Origin: Cyanobacteria bacterium M_DeepCast_200m_mx_001 | GTDB lineage: Bacteria > Cyanobacteriota > Cyanobacteriia > PCC-6307 > Cyanobiaceae | Reading direction: 5' to 3' | DNA: 37,288 nt | NCBI GenBank assembly: GCA_016882415.1 | Contig: VGQL01000008.1 | Coordinates: forward strand, 1 to 37,288 | In this document: in pieces, positions 1-6,831 of the stretch | How the letters are laid out: every line of letters starts with the position of its first letter | Numbering within the stretch: position 1 is the stretch's first letter | Translations under genes and position numbers: made by a program | Notes under the pieces: generated by a model | Databases searched by the model: none | The model's input: the letters and a program-made list of their open reading frames with translations, nothing else | What the model was told of the DNA's origin: nothing

Positions 1-346
1 GCTGCTGACCGAGGCGGCGGCGACGGTGCTCACGGCGCTGCTGCTGGGCCGCCAGCCCCATCAACTGCTCGACGGTGAGCAGCGCATTGCAGCGCTGCAC
101 CAGGGCCGCCAGACGCCGTTGGAACGCCTGCCGGCGTGCGGCCGGCAACTGGCTGTAGCGCTCGGGGGCCACCTGGGTGGCGAGATGAAAACAGGCCTGC
201 TGCACGGCGTGCAACAGGCCTTCTCGCAACACCTGCAGGTACAGCGCCAGGTCGCGGTACAGCTCTGGGGCGAGCTGCTCCTGCTGGCTCAGCAGCAGGT
301 CGAGTTGGCGCTGGGCCTCATCGAGGGGCCGGGCGTTGGGATCCAA
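1..346 (-). CDS. Conserved cyanobacterial protein, C-terminus cut by window edge
   Basis: The minus strand is open from a TTG at 346 to the window edge (about 115 codons). An in-frame TGA lies two codons before that TTG and no ATG or GTG is available nearby, so TTG is the likely start. The visible protein begins MDPNARPLDEAQ and is helical, rich in Leu, Gln and Ala, with no membrane segment or catalytic motif. From memory it resembles a family of unknown function that sits beside tsf in marine Synechococcus, but this was not checked by search. It starts 29 bp after the tsf stop and is probably co-transcribed with rpsB-tsf. Function unknown. Confidence 0.7.
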   Translation of the reverse strand, partial: MDPNARPLDEAQRQLDLLLSQQEQLAPELYRDLALYLQVLREGLLHAVQQACFHLATQVAPERYSQLPAARRQAFQRRLAALVQRCNALLTVEQLMGLAAQQQRREHRRRRLGQQ

Positions 347-375
347 GGATCAGGGATGGGCGGGGCTGCGCCGCA

Positions 376-1032
376 TCAGGCGGCCTGCATGGCCGCCACC
401 TCGGCGGCGAAGTCCATCTTCTCCACTTCGATGCCCTCACCGAGGTTGAAACGCACGAAGCGGCGCACCTGGATGTTCTCGCCCACCTTGCCGGCCACCT
501 GCTTCACCATCTCCTCAACGGTCATGGCGCTGTCCTTGATGAAGGCCTGGTCCATCAGGGCCATCTCCTTGAGGCGCTTGCCGATGCGGCCGGCCACGAT
601 CTTCTCCTTCATCTCCTCCTTCTTGCCGGCGAGGTCGTCGCGGCCCATTTCAATCTGCTTCTCGCGCTCGGCCACCTCGGCGGGGATGTCCTCCACCTTC
701 ACGAAGTCGACGTTGGGGCAGGCGGCGATCTGCATCGCCACGTTGCGGATCAGCTCCTGGAAGATCTCACCGCGGGCCACGAAGTCGGTTTCGCAGTTCA
801 CCTCCACCAGCACGCCCACGCGGGCACCGGTGTGGATGTAGCTGCCGATGGCACCCTCAGCGGCGGTGCGGCCGGACTTCTTCTCGGCGGAGGCGATGCC
901 CTTCTGACGCAGCCACTCCACGGCCTTGTCCTTGTCGCCCTTGGTTTCAGCAAGGGCCTTCTTGCAATCCATCATCCCTGCGCCGGTCATGTCGCGCAGT
1001 TCTTTGACGAGCTTGGCGGAGATCTCAGCCAT
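376..1032 (-). CDS. tsf: Elongation factor Ts
   Basis: EF-Ts is the guanine-nucleotide exchange factor that recycles EF-Tu-GDP to EF-Tu-GTP in translation. The 218-residue product has the N-terminal UBA-like segment (about 1-40, with [16 protein letters not shown]) and the family TDFVA motif at 82-86, followed by the core dimerisation region. The length fits the short cyanobacterial and chloroplast-type EF-Ts, not the roughly 280-residue E. coli form. It follows rpsB on the same strand after a 130 bp spacer, the classic rpsB-tsf arrangement. The spacer contains a strong hairpin, listed separately. The ATG start is well placed and there is no competing upstream start. Confidence 0.97.
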   Translation of the reverse strand: MAEISAKLVKELRDMTGAGMMDCKKALAETKGDKDKAVEWLRQKGIASAEKKSGRTAAEGAIGSYIHTGARVGVLVEVNCETDFVARGEIFQELIRNVAMQIAACPNVDFVKVEDIPAEVAEREKQIEMGRDDLAGKKEEMKEKIVAGRIGKRLKEMALMDQAFIKDSAMTVEEMVKQVAGKVGENIQVRRFVRFNLGEGIEVEKMDFAAEVAAMQAA

Positions 1033-1101
1033 GGGGATTCAGCGGGTGGGTGGGGGTGCTGTGGGGGAAAAGCAATCGGGTGGCAGGGGCCCATAGGGGA
1101 A

Positions 1102-1123
1102 GAGCTCCCCCTCAGGGAAGCTC
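1102..1123 (-). terminator. Hairpin in the rpsB-tsf spacer, possible attenuator
   Basis: Read on the minus strand, GAGCUUCCC and GGGGAGCUC pair over 9 bp with a single U-G wobble around a 4-nt loop. The stem is followed by UUCCCCU, which is not a strong U-tract. It lies 40 nt after the rpsB stop. A partial terminator here would lower tsf output relative to rpsB; as I recall, E. coli has an attenuator in its own rpsB-tsf spacer. Whether this hairpin terminates transcription cannot be judged from sequence alone. Confidence 0.35.
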
Positions 1124-1162
1124 CAGGGCGTCTGCGGGGGTGGGCCGCCGGGCCCGGGGGGC

Positions 1163-1885
1163 TCAGCCCTCCTCGTCGTCGTAGCCGCCGCGCTGGTCAC
1201 CGGCGCCGTGGCGACCTTCATTGATGGCGTCCGCCAGACGGCCGAGCACCAGCTGCACCGAGCGCACGGCGTCGTCGTTGCAGGGGATGGGCACGTCGCA
1301 GAGGTCGGGATCGCAGTTGGTGTCGAGCATGGACACCAGGGGGATATCGAGCTTGCGGGCTTCGAGCACCGCGTTAGTTTCACGGCGCTGATCCACCAGC
1401 ACCACCACATCGGGCAGACGGCGCATGTTCTTGAGGCCGCCCAGATACTTCTGCAGGCGCTCCAGCTCCCGGCGCAGCACGGCCGCTTCCTTCTTGGGAC
1501 GCATGGCGATGGCGCCGGAGGCCTCCATGCGCTCCAGGTCCTTGAGGCGGTCGATGCGGGCGCGCATCGTGGTCCAGTTGGTGAGCATGCCGCCCAGCCA
1601 GCGCTGGTTCACATAGGCGGCGCCGCAGCGGGTGGCCTCCAGGGCGATCACTTCAGAGGCCTGCTTCTTGGTGCCCACAAACAGGAAACGCTTGCCGCTG
1701 CGGGCGGCGCTGCGCACCCACTTGTAGGCGTTGTTCATGCAGACGGCGGTCTGCACGAGATCAATGATGTGGACTCCGTTGCGCGCGCAATAGATGTAGC
1801 GCGACATCTTGGGATTCCAGCGGCGGGTTTGGTGCCCGAAGTGGGCACCCGCCTCCATCATTTCGGCGAGGGTGACAACAGCCAT
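1163..1885 (-). CDS. rpsB: 30S ribosomal protein S2
   Basis: Ribosomal protein uS2 of the small subunit. The 240-residue product starts [19 protein letters not shown] and contains the S2 signatures [15 protein letters not shown] and, near the C-terminus, a GIP-like [15 protein letters not shown] segment followed by IPCNDDA. Length is normal for cyanobacteria. It is the first gene of the rpsB-tsf unit. A leader of about 100 nt upstream of the ATG contains two interleaved inverted repeats (separate entry) that suggest translational autoregulation. Confidence 0.97.
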   Translation of the reverse strand: MAVVTLAEMMEAGAHFGHQTRRWNPKMSRYIYCARNGVHIIDLVQTAVCMNNAYKWVRSAARSGKRFLFVGTKKQASEVIALEATRCGAAYVNQRWLGGMLTNWTTMRARIDRLKDLERMEASGAIAMRPKKEAAVLRRELERLQKYLGGLKNMRRLPDVVVLVDQRRETNAVLEARKLDIPLVSMLDTNCDPDLCDVPIPCNDDAVRSVQLVLGRLADAINEGRHGAGDQRGGYDDEEG

Positions 1886-1897
1886 GGTTTGAATTGA

Positions 1898-1972
1898 GTT
1901 TCGGGTTTGCCTCCACCTGCCAGGGACGCGCTGCCATCAGAGGCGGCCACGGTCACCCGAAACGTGCAGGTG
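1898..1972 (-). promoter_or_regulatory. Structured rpsB leader with interleaved inverted repeats (candidate pseudoknot)
   Basis: On the minus-strand RNA the order is CACCUGC (1972-1966), GUUUCGGGU (1963-1955), GCAGGUG (1920-1914), ACCCGAAAC (1906-1898). The first element pairs perfectly with the third (7 bp) and the second with the fourth (9 bp), the arrangement of an H-type pseudoknot. The last helix ends 12 nt before the AUG at 1885, where it could occlude the ribosome. Ribosomal protein leaders that bind their own product are well known, including for rpsB in enterobacteria. That this is an S2-responsive leader is my inference. Confidence 0.45.
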
Positions 1973-1995
1973 TGCGGTGTGAATGGGACCCGGGC

Positions 1996-2001
1996 ACCCT
2001 A
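1996..2001 (-). promoter_or_regulatory. Putative -10 element of rpsB (TAGGGT)
   Basis: TAGGGT on the minus strand, preceded by TTTGA, fits the TANNNT form of cyanobacterial -10 boxes. It would place transcription start near 1989, giving a leader of about 104 nt that holds the inverted repeats at 1898-1972. No convincing -35 element is visible. Confidence 0.4.
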
Positions 2002-2020
2002 TCAAACCGCCCGTCTGGAC

Positions 2021-2953
2021 TCAGCTCAGGCCGGCGGCGCGGGCCTCGGCATAGAGGGCCCGCACACCGATGCGGTTGAGGGGCAGCCGCAGCAGTTCCA
2101 TGGCCAGCCCGGGTTTGCCGTGGCGAATCAGCCAGGCCAGCAGCGGCCTCAGGCTGCGCTCATTGAGCAGGCCCCCGAGGGTGAGCAGCTCCCACAGCAA
2201 CCCGTGGAGGGGGGTGAACTGGATGATGAACCGCACCCGCCGGGTGGGGTGCTTGCGGTAAAACACCAGGCCCATCTTGGCCCGCTGCCGCTCCACCTCG
2301 ATCAGGCGGGGCACCTGATCCAGGCTGAGGGCCGGATGCCAGTGGTACCCCACCGCCTCGGGGCAGCGCACCAGCACCACCCCCATGCGCCGCAACCGTT
2401 CCCCCAGTTCGAGGTCCTCCCAGCCGTAGAGCCGGAAGCGGGTGTCGAACAGGCCGCTCTCCTCCAGCACCGCCCGGTCGATGGCCACGTTGCCGGTGGC
2501 GAAGTAGGCCCAGGAGAGATCCCGCAGCTTGTGGGGTTCGCCGGTGGGCTGCTCGAAATTGGCGGTGTTGATCACCGCGCCGTAGGTGAAACAGAGGCGA
2601 TCGCCCCGTTCCGCCCAGGTCTGCTGCAGCCGGCGGGCATGGCAGAGCAGAAAGTCATCGGTGACCACCAGGTCACTGTCGATGAACACGATCACATCGC
2701 CGCAGGCGTGCTCGACGCCGCGGTTGCGCCCCTCGGCAGGGCCGCCGTGGTCCTGCTGCACCAGGCGCACGTGGGGGTGGTTGGCCCCCTCGCGGGCCAG
2801 CCAGGCCACCGTGTCGTCGGTGGAGCCGTCGTCCACCAGCACCACCTCATAGGCGCTGAGCGGGGCCTCCAACCGCTGCTGCTCCAGGGCCCGCAGACAC
2901 TTCTGCAGGATCGGCAGACGGTTGTAGGTGGGGATGACGACGCTCAGGAACAT
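2021..2953 (-). CDS. Family 2 glycosyltransferase
   Basis: A GT-A-fold transferase moving a sugar from a nucleotide donor to an unknown acceptor, probably in surface polysaccharide synthesis. The 310-residue product has the GT2 opening strand (SVVIPTYNR, 4-12), the DDGS donor-binding loop (41-44), the metal-binding DSD (92-94) and a C-terminal GWEDLELGERLRRMG stretch (177-191) of the galactosyltransferase/GT27-like C-terminal type that carries the catalytic acids. There is no convincing membrane anchor. It stands alone on this strand, with a terminator upstream (2987-3018) that separates it from the small basic protein. Acceptor specificity cannot be read from sequence. Confidence 0.9.
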   Translation of the reverse strand: MFLSVVIPTYNRLPILQKCLRALEQQRLEAPLSAYEVVLVDDGSTDDTVAWLAREGANHPHVRLVQQDHGGPAEGRNRGVEHACGDVIVFIDSDLVVTDDFLLCHARRLQQTWAERGDRLCFTYGAVINTANFEQPTGEPHKLRDLSWAYFATGNVAIDRAVLEESGLFDTRFRLYGWEDLELGERLRRMGVVLVRCPEAVGYHWHPALSLDQVPRLIEVERQRAKMGLVFYRKHPTRRVRFIIQFTPLHGLLWELLTLGGLLNERSLRPLLAWLIRHGKPGLAMELLRLPLNRIGVRALYAEARAAGLS

Positions 2954-2986
2954 GGGGGTGATCCGCGGGCGAGCTGGGGGCCGGGA

Positions 2987-3018
2987 GCAAAAAAGGGGGA
3001 CCCGTCAGGATCCCCCTT
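2987..3018 (-). terminator. Intrinsic terminator after the small basic protein gene
   Basis: On the minus strand a perfect 8 bp stem (AAGGGGGA with TCCCCCTT) closes a 10-nt loop and runs directly into a T tract of six. It lies 43 nt after the stop of the gene at 3061-3216 and just before the glycosyltransferase start, so it isolates the two genes. It is the best rho-independent terminator in the window. Confidence 0.85.
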
Positions 3019-3060
3019 CATGGCAGGGTCGGCGCAAGCGCTGACGGCGATGGACCCGGA

Positions 3061-3216
3061 TCAGTCGGCAGCGCCGCCGTTGTTGGCGGTGCCGGTGACG
3101 CCGTTGCCGGCGCCTTCACCACGGCCGTCGTTGCGCAGCTTGCGCTTCTTGAACTTGCGGGCGTAGGCGCGGTTGCGCTCTTGCTTTTCCTTCTTGAGGT
3201 TGCGGCGTTTGGCCAT
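3061..3216 (-). CDS. Small, highly basic conserved protein (51 aa)
   Basis: The product begins MAKRRNLKKEKQERNRAYAR and continues with KFKKRKLRND, then a neutral Gly/Asn/Ala tail. The first 32 residues are about half Lys or Arg, so the protein probably binds nucleic acid or ribosomes. It is not one of the standard ribosomal proteins I can name. The ATG at 3216 has a TAGGGT -10-like element 33 bp upstream, and a strong terminator follows, so it appears to be a monocistronic, well-expressed gene. I recall similar small proteins in picocyanobacteria annotated only as hypothetical. Confidence 0.8.
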   Translation of the reverse strand: MAKRRNLKKEKQERNRAYARKFKKRKLRNDGRGEGAGNGVTGTANNGGAAD

Positions 3217-3248
3217 CGAAACGGCGGGTCCTTGGGGAGATGGTCCCC

Positions 3249-3254
3249 ACCCTA
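3249..3254 (-). promoter_or_regulatory. Putative -10 element (TAGGGT) of the small basic protein gene
   Basis: TAGGGT on the minus strand overlaps the devA stop codon (TAG at 3252-3254) and would give a 5' leader of about 25 nt to the ATG at 3216. Same hexamer as in front of several other genes in this window. Confidence 0.4.
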
Positions 3255-3959
3255 CTGAACGGCGGTGGTGAGGGCCTTGAGGCGACCGTCCTCCATGCGC
3301 ACCAGGCGGTCGGCGATGTCGAGGATGCGGGGATCGTGGGTCACCATCAGCACCGCGCAACCCTGGTCCCGGGCCAGGCGCTGCAGCAGCTCCACCACCT
3401 CCCGACCGGTGCGGGAATCGAGGGCCGCGGTGGGTTCATCCGCCAGCAGCAGGCGCGGATGGGCCGCCAGGGCCCGGGCGATGGCCACCCGTTGCTTCTG
3501 GCCGCCGGAGAGGTCGTGGGGGAGCTTGTGGAGCTCGTCCCCCAGGCCCACCGCCCGCAACCATTCACGGGCCTGGTCGCGGCGGGCGCGGTAGGCGAGG
3601 CCCGGCAGCAGGTCGGAGCCCATCTGCACGTTCTGCTCCGCGGTGAGGCAGCGCAGCAGGTTGTGGCCCTGGAAGATCATCCCGATGGAGCGGCGCAGCT
3701 GCTGGCGTTGGCCCTGGCTGGCCCCCGCCAACTGGCGGCCCAGCACCTGCACCGACCCCTCCTGCACCTGGCGCAGGGCCCCCACCAGGGTGAGCAGGGT
3801 GGTTTTGCCGCAACCGGAGGGGCCGGTGAGCAGCACCACCTCCCCCGGGGCCACCGCCAGATCGATGCCCTGCAACACCTGGCGACGGGTGTCGCCTTTG
3901 CCATACCAATGGTTGAGCCCCTGCAGGGCGATGGCATGGAGGGGGGCGGCGGCGGACAT
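3252..3959 (-). CDS. devA: DevA-type ABC exporter ATP-binding protein
   Basis: ATPase of a DevBCA (MacB-like) exporter. From the ATG at 3959 (235 aa) it has Walker A GPSGCGKT (46-53), Q-loop Q97, signature LSGGQ (150-154), Walker B LLLADEP (170-176) and H-loop H208. I chose this start because it lies 4 bp after the devC stop; an upstream in-frame start at 3989 would add ten residues and overlap devC. DevA powers export by DevC with periplasmic adaptor DevB and an outer-membrane TolC-like protein. In Anabaena the system exports heterocyst glycolipids; the substrate in unicellular forms is unknown. Confidence 0.9.
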   Translation of the reverse strand: MSAAAPLHAIALQGLNHWYGKGDTRRQVLQGIDLAVAPGEVVLLTGPSGCGKTTLLTLVGALRQVQEGSVQVLGRQLAGASQGQRQQLRRSIGMIFQGHNLLRCLTAEQNVQMGSDLLPGLAYRARRDQAREWLRAVGLGDELHKLPHDLSGGQKQRVAIARALAAHPRLLLADEPTAALDSRTGREVVELLQRLARDQGCAVLMVTHDPRILDIADRLVRMEDGRLKALTTAVQ

Positions 3960-3963
3960 CAGC

Positions 3964-5151
3964 TCAGAAGATTTCGGCCGGATCGGCATCCGCCAGGCGC
4001 CGCATGGCCAGGGCGGCGGAGGCCATGCACATCACCAGAATCATGGTGAGCACCGTGAAGGCCCGTGTGGCATTCATGGCCACCGGCAGCTGGGTGGCAC
4101 TGCGCACCAGCCAGTAGAGCCCCTGGCCGGCGGCGTAGGCGGGCAGGTAGCCGAAGGCCGCCAGCAGCAACCCCTCCCGGGCCACCACCCCCAGCAGGCT
4201 GCTGAGCCGGTAGCCCATGGCCATCAAGGTGGCGTACTCCGGCAGGTGATCACTGACATCGCTGTAGAGCACCTGGTAGACGATCACGCAGCCCACCACG
4301 AAGCCCATGGCGGCCCCCAGGCTGAAGATGAATCCGATGGAGGTGCTGGTGCGCCAGTAGTTCTGCTCAAAGGCGATGAAGCCGTCCTTGGTGAGCACCG
4401 TCACGTCGCTGGGGAGCTGGCCCTGCAGGCGCCGGGCCACGGCGGCGGCATCGGATCCCGGCCGCAGCCGCACCAGGCCCACCTCGATGCTGCCGGGGGG
4501 CGTGTTGGGCAGCAGCTCCAGGAAGGTTTCGCTGCTGGTGAGCAGGTTGCCGTCGGCGCCGAAGGAGGTGCCGAGCCCCACCAGGCCGGCCACCCGCACC
4601 CGCTTGCCGGCGATTTCACTCTCCACGGTGCGACCGGCCTTGAACCACGCGGCCACCGGGCCGAATTCCGGCCGCGATTGCTCATCAAACAGCACCCGGC
4701 CCTTCTGGCTCAGCAGCCGTGCCTTGGGGGCCAGGCTGGGGTCGGTGAACAGGGGATCCCCCGGTTCAAAACCCAGGGCCAGCACGGAACGGGTGGCGCG
4801 GGTCTCGGGGTTGCGCCACAGCAGCAGATTCCAGTGCACGGGGGTGATGCCCTCCACCTCCGGGGCCGCCATCACCTGCACCAGGCGGCGGCGTGGGAAG
4901 CCCGCCATGCTCACCGAACTGGTGGAGCGGGGGCTGATCAGCACCAGATCCGCATCAAACAGCCGGTGGATGGTGACGCTGGCGTCAAACAATCCATCGC
5001 GGAAGCCCAGCTGCATGAACATCAGGATCCCGGCGAAGCTGATGCCCGCCAGGGCCACCGCCAACCGCACCGGCTGCCGGGTGAGCAGCAACCAGGCCAG
5101 CGGAATGCGCCGGGCCCGCCAGCGGGCCGCCAACCAGGCCCTCAGGGTCAC
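3964..5151 (-). CDS. devC: DevC-type ABC exporter permease
   Basis: FtsX/MacB-family permease, 395 aa. One membrane segment lies near the N-terminus (about 18-45), followed by a large periplasmic domain. Three further segments follow at about 270-300, 325-350 and 365-385, the 1+3 topology of this class. The last third contains the FtsX-like GCVIVYQVLYSDVSDHLPEYATL region that contacts the ATPase. It overlaps the devB stop by 4 bp (5148-5151) and is followed 4 bp later by devA, so the three proteins are probably made together. Confidence 0.9.
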   Translation of the reverse strand: MTLRAWLAARWRARRIPLAWLLLTRQPVRLAVALAGISFAGILMFMQLGFRDGLFDASVTIHRLFDADLVLISPRSTSSVSMAGFPRRRLVQVMAAPEVEGITPVHWNLLLWRNPETRATRSVLALGFEPGDPLFTDPSLAPKARLLSQKGRVLFDEQSRPEFGPVAAWFKAGRTVESEIAGKRVRVAGLVGLGTSFGADGNLLTSSETFLELLPNTPPGSIEVGLVRLRPGSDAAAVARRLQGQLPSDVTVLTKDGFIAFEQNYWRTSTSIGFIFSLGAAMGFVVGCVIVYQVLYSDVSDHLPEYATLMAMGYRLSSLLGVVAREGLLLAAFGYLPAYAAGQGLYWLVRSATQLPVAMNATRAFTVLTMILVMCMASAALAMRRLADADPAEIF

Positions 5152-6059
5152 GGGTTGAAGCGGGCGATCAGCTTGAGGCCCGAGAGGTTGCGCACCCGGG
5201 CGGCGGCCTGTGGATCGAGGGCCAGGCGCACCTCCACCACCCGCGCATCGGCGTCGCCGGTGGGGTCGGTGGAGAGCACTTGGCGCTGACTCACCTGGGG
5301 GGAGATGCGCAGCACCCGCGCCTGCAGGGTGCCGCTGAAACCGCCGTTCTCACTGGTGAGGCGCACGGTCTGGCCGACCCGCACGCGGTTGATGTCGCTC
5401 TCGTACACCTCCGCCACAGCCTCCATGCGATCGCTGGCGCCCAGCTCCAGCACCCCCTGGGCACCGGGGCGCTCGCCCACCTGGGCATGGATCTTGAGCA
5501 CCGTGGCGTCGAGGGGAGCCCGCAGCTCGCTGTTGGCCAGGTCCACCTGCAGACCCTGGCGCTGGGCGAGGGATTCGCGCCACTGACCCTCCAGCTTCAC
5601 CAGCTCATCACGCTTCTCCTCCAGCAGCACCAGGGGCGAGGCACCCGTGGCAGCGGCACGGCTGTAGCGGTCCACCTCGCGGCGCTGCAGGCGAATCTGG
5701 GCCTGCAGGCTCTGCAGGCGGGCGTTCACGGCGGCGAGGTCCGCCTGGAGCCGCGGGCGGTTGTCGAAACTGGCCAGCAGTTGGCCGCGGCGCACCCGCT
5801 GGCCCTCCTGCACCAACAGCTGGCTGAGGCGTGGGGTGCCGCCAAAGCCGCTGATGGGGGCGGCCAGCTCCACCACCTCGCCGGCGGGCTCCAGGTAGCC
5901 CAGGGCCGACACGGCCTCCGGCTGCACCACGGGCGCAGGGGTGGGCGGCGCCGGCTTGGGGCGTGGACGCAGGGCCAGCCCCCCCAGCAGCAGCAACACA
6001 GCCCCGCCGCCGGCCAAGAGCCAGGGACGGGCGGTGAGACGGGCCATCAGCCGAGCCAT
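5148..6059 (-). CDS. devB: DevB-type membrane fusion protein (HlyD family)
   Basis: Periplasmic adaptor linking the DevCA inner-membrane exporter to an outer-membrane channel. From the ATG at 6059 it is 303 aa: an N-terminal signal-anchor (about 12-30, rich in Leu/Gly), a biotinyl-lipoyl-like half (GYLEPAGEVVELAAP), a coiled-coil hairpin (about 105-170, many Gln/Arg/Leu), the second lipoyl half (APLDATVLKIHAQVGE) and a beta-barrel domain. The ATG overlaps the pcyA stop as TGATG, implying translational coupling. A second in-frame ATG at 6047 is an alternative. The reading frame stays open far upstream through pcyA, but that is a shadow. Confidence 0.88.
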   Translation of the reverse strand: MARLMARLTARPWLLAGGGAVLLLLGGLALRPRPKPAPPTPAPVVQPEAVSALGYLEPAGEVVELAAPISGFGGTPRLSQLLVQEGQRVRRGQLLASFDNRPRLQADLAAVNARLQSLQAQIRLQRREVDRYSRAAATGASPLVLLEEKRDELVKLEGQWRESLAQRQGLQVDLANSELRAPLDATVLKIHAQVGERPGAQGVLELGASDRMEAVAEVYESDINRVRVGQTVRLTSENGGFSGTLQARVLRISPQVSQRQVLSTDPTGDADARVVEVRLALDPQAAARVRNLSGLKLIARFNP

Positions 6060-6790
6060 CAGCTCAGGGGCAGCGGGTCGTCGAACAGCAGCTGCTCGAT
6101 GTACCGATCGGCCCAGGCGGGATTGAAGGCCTTCTCCAGCACCCGGCGGGTCTTGTCGTTGCGTTTCTGCTGCTGGCAATAGGAGAGCTGACCCCGATGG
6201 CGATTCACCGTATCGGGGTGATCGATGGGCTGCGCCGGGGTGGTGCGGCTGGCCTCGGCCATGACGCTGAGGAAATCCCCCACCACCGCCACGAACTGCT
6301 GCTCCTCCGCCGCATCGGCGGGGCGCACGAAGCGCACATGGGGGGAGAAGATCGTGCCCCACTCGGGCAGTTCCCGCTCCTGGCTGAAGCGCCGCGGGGG
6401 CAGGGCCTCCAGGGCCGTGCTCACCGCCGGAGGCAGGGCCGGGCCCACGGGGGAGAGGTCGACGACGGCGGCGGAGACCACCCCGCGGCCCGCCACGATA
6501 TCGGCCCCGAACACCGGCAGGTCGTAGCGGGGGTCGGGGAAGAACACACAGTGCAGGATCTGCAGCCCCGCCCCCAGGCGGGCGGTTTCCAGGTGCAGCT
6601 TGCGCAGGCCGCGGCTGCGGCGCAGCTCGTTGCAGATGAACAGATCCTCCCCATCGAGGCTGCCGCTGATGGCCTCCAGCTCGGGATCCACTTCCATGAG
6701 CTCCAGATCCGGCAGCTCCTGCCAGCAGAGGCGGATGCGAGCGGCCAGGGTGTCCACCAGCGGATGGATGCCAAGGGCGGCGGAACTCAT
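6059..6790 (-). CDS. pcyA: Phycocyanobilin:ferredoxin oxidoreductase
   Basis: Reduces biliverdin IXalpha by four electrons from ferredoxin to 3Z-phycocyanobilin, the chromophore for phycocyanin and allophycocyanin. The 243-residue product from the ATG at 6790 has the HY2-family core. By spacing, Glu68, His80 and Asp97 (in HLETA, ILHC and FGAD) match the catalytic Glu76, His88 and Asp105 of Synechocystis PcyA, so the enzyme should be active. The C-terminus has YCQQQKRNDKTRRVLEKAF, typical of the family. It is divergent from the M16 peptidase gene and is the first gene of a cluster whose other members are devBCA, an unexpected partner. Confidence 0.95.
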   Translation of the reverse strand: MSSAALGIHPLVDTLAARIRLCWQELPDLELMEVDPELEAISGSLDGEDLFICNELRRSRGLRKLHLETARLGAGLQILHCVFFPDPRYDLPVFGADIVAGRGVVSAAVVDLSPVGPALPPAVSTALEALPPRRFSQERELPEWGTIFSPHVRFVRPADAAEEQQFVAVVGDFLSVMAEASRTTPAQPIDHPDTVNRHRGQLSYCQQQKRNDKTRRVLEKAFNPAWADRYIEQLLFDDPLPLS

Positions 6791-6831
6791 CGGCGAAGCC
6801 GCGGCGACACGCTGCCGATCCTGCCAGCAGA

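Noticed and set aside
3643-5289. A 548-codon plus-strand open frame
   Set aside because: It lies antisense to devA and devC, whose domain motifs are complete, and its translation has no recognisable domain.
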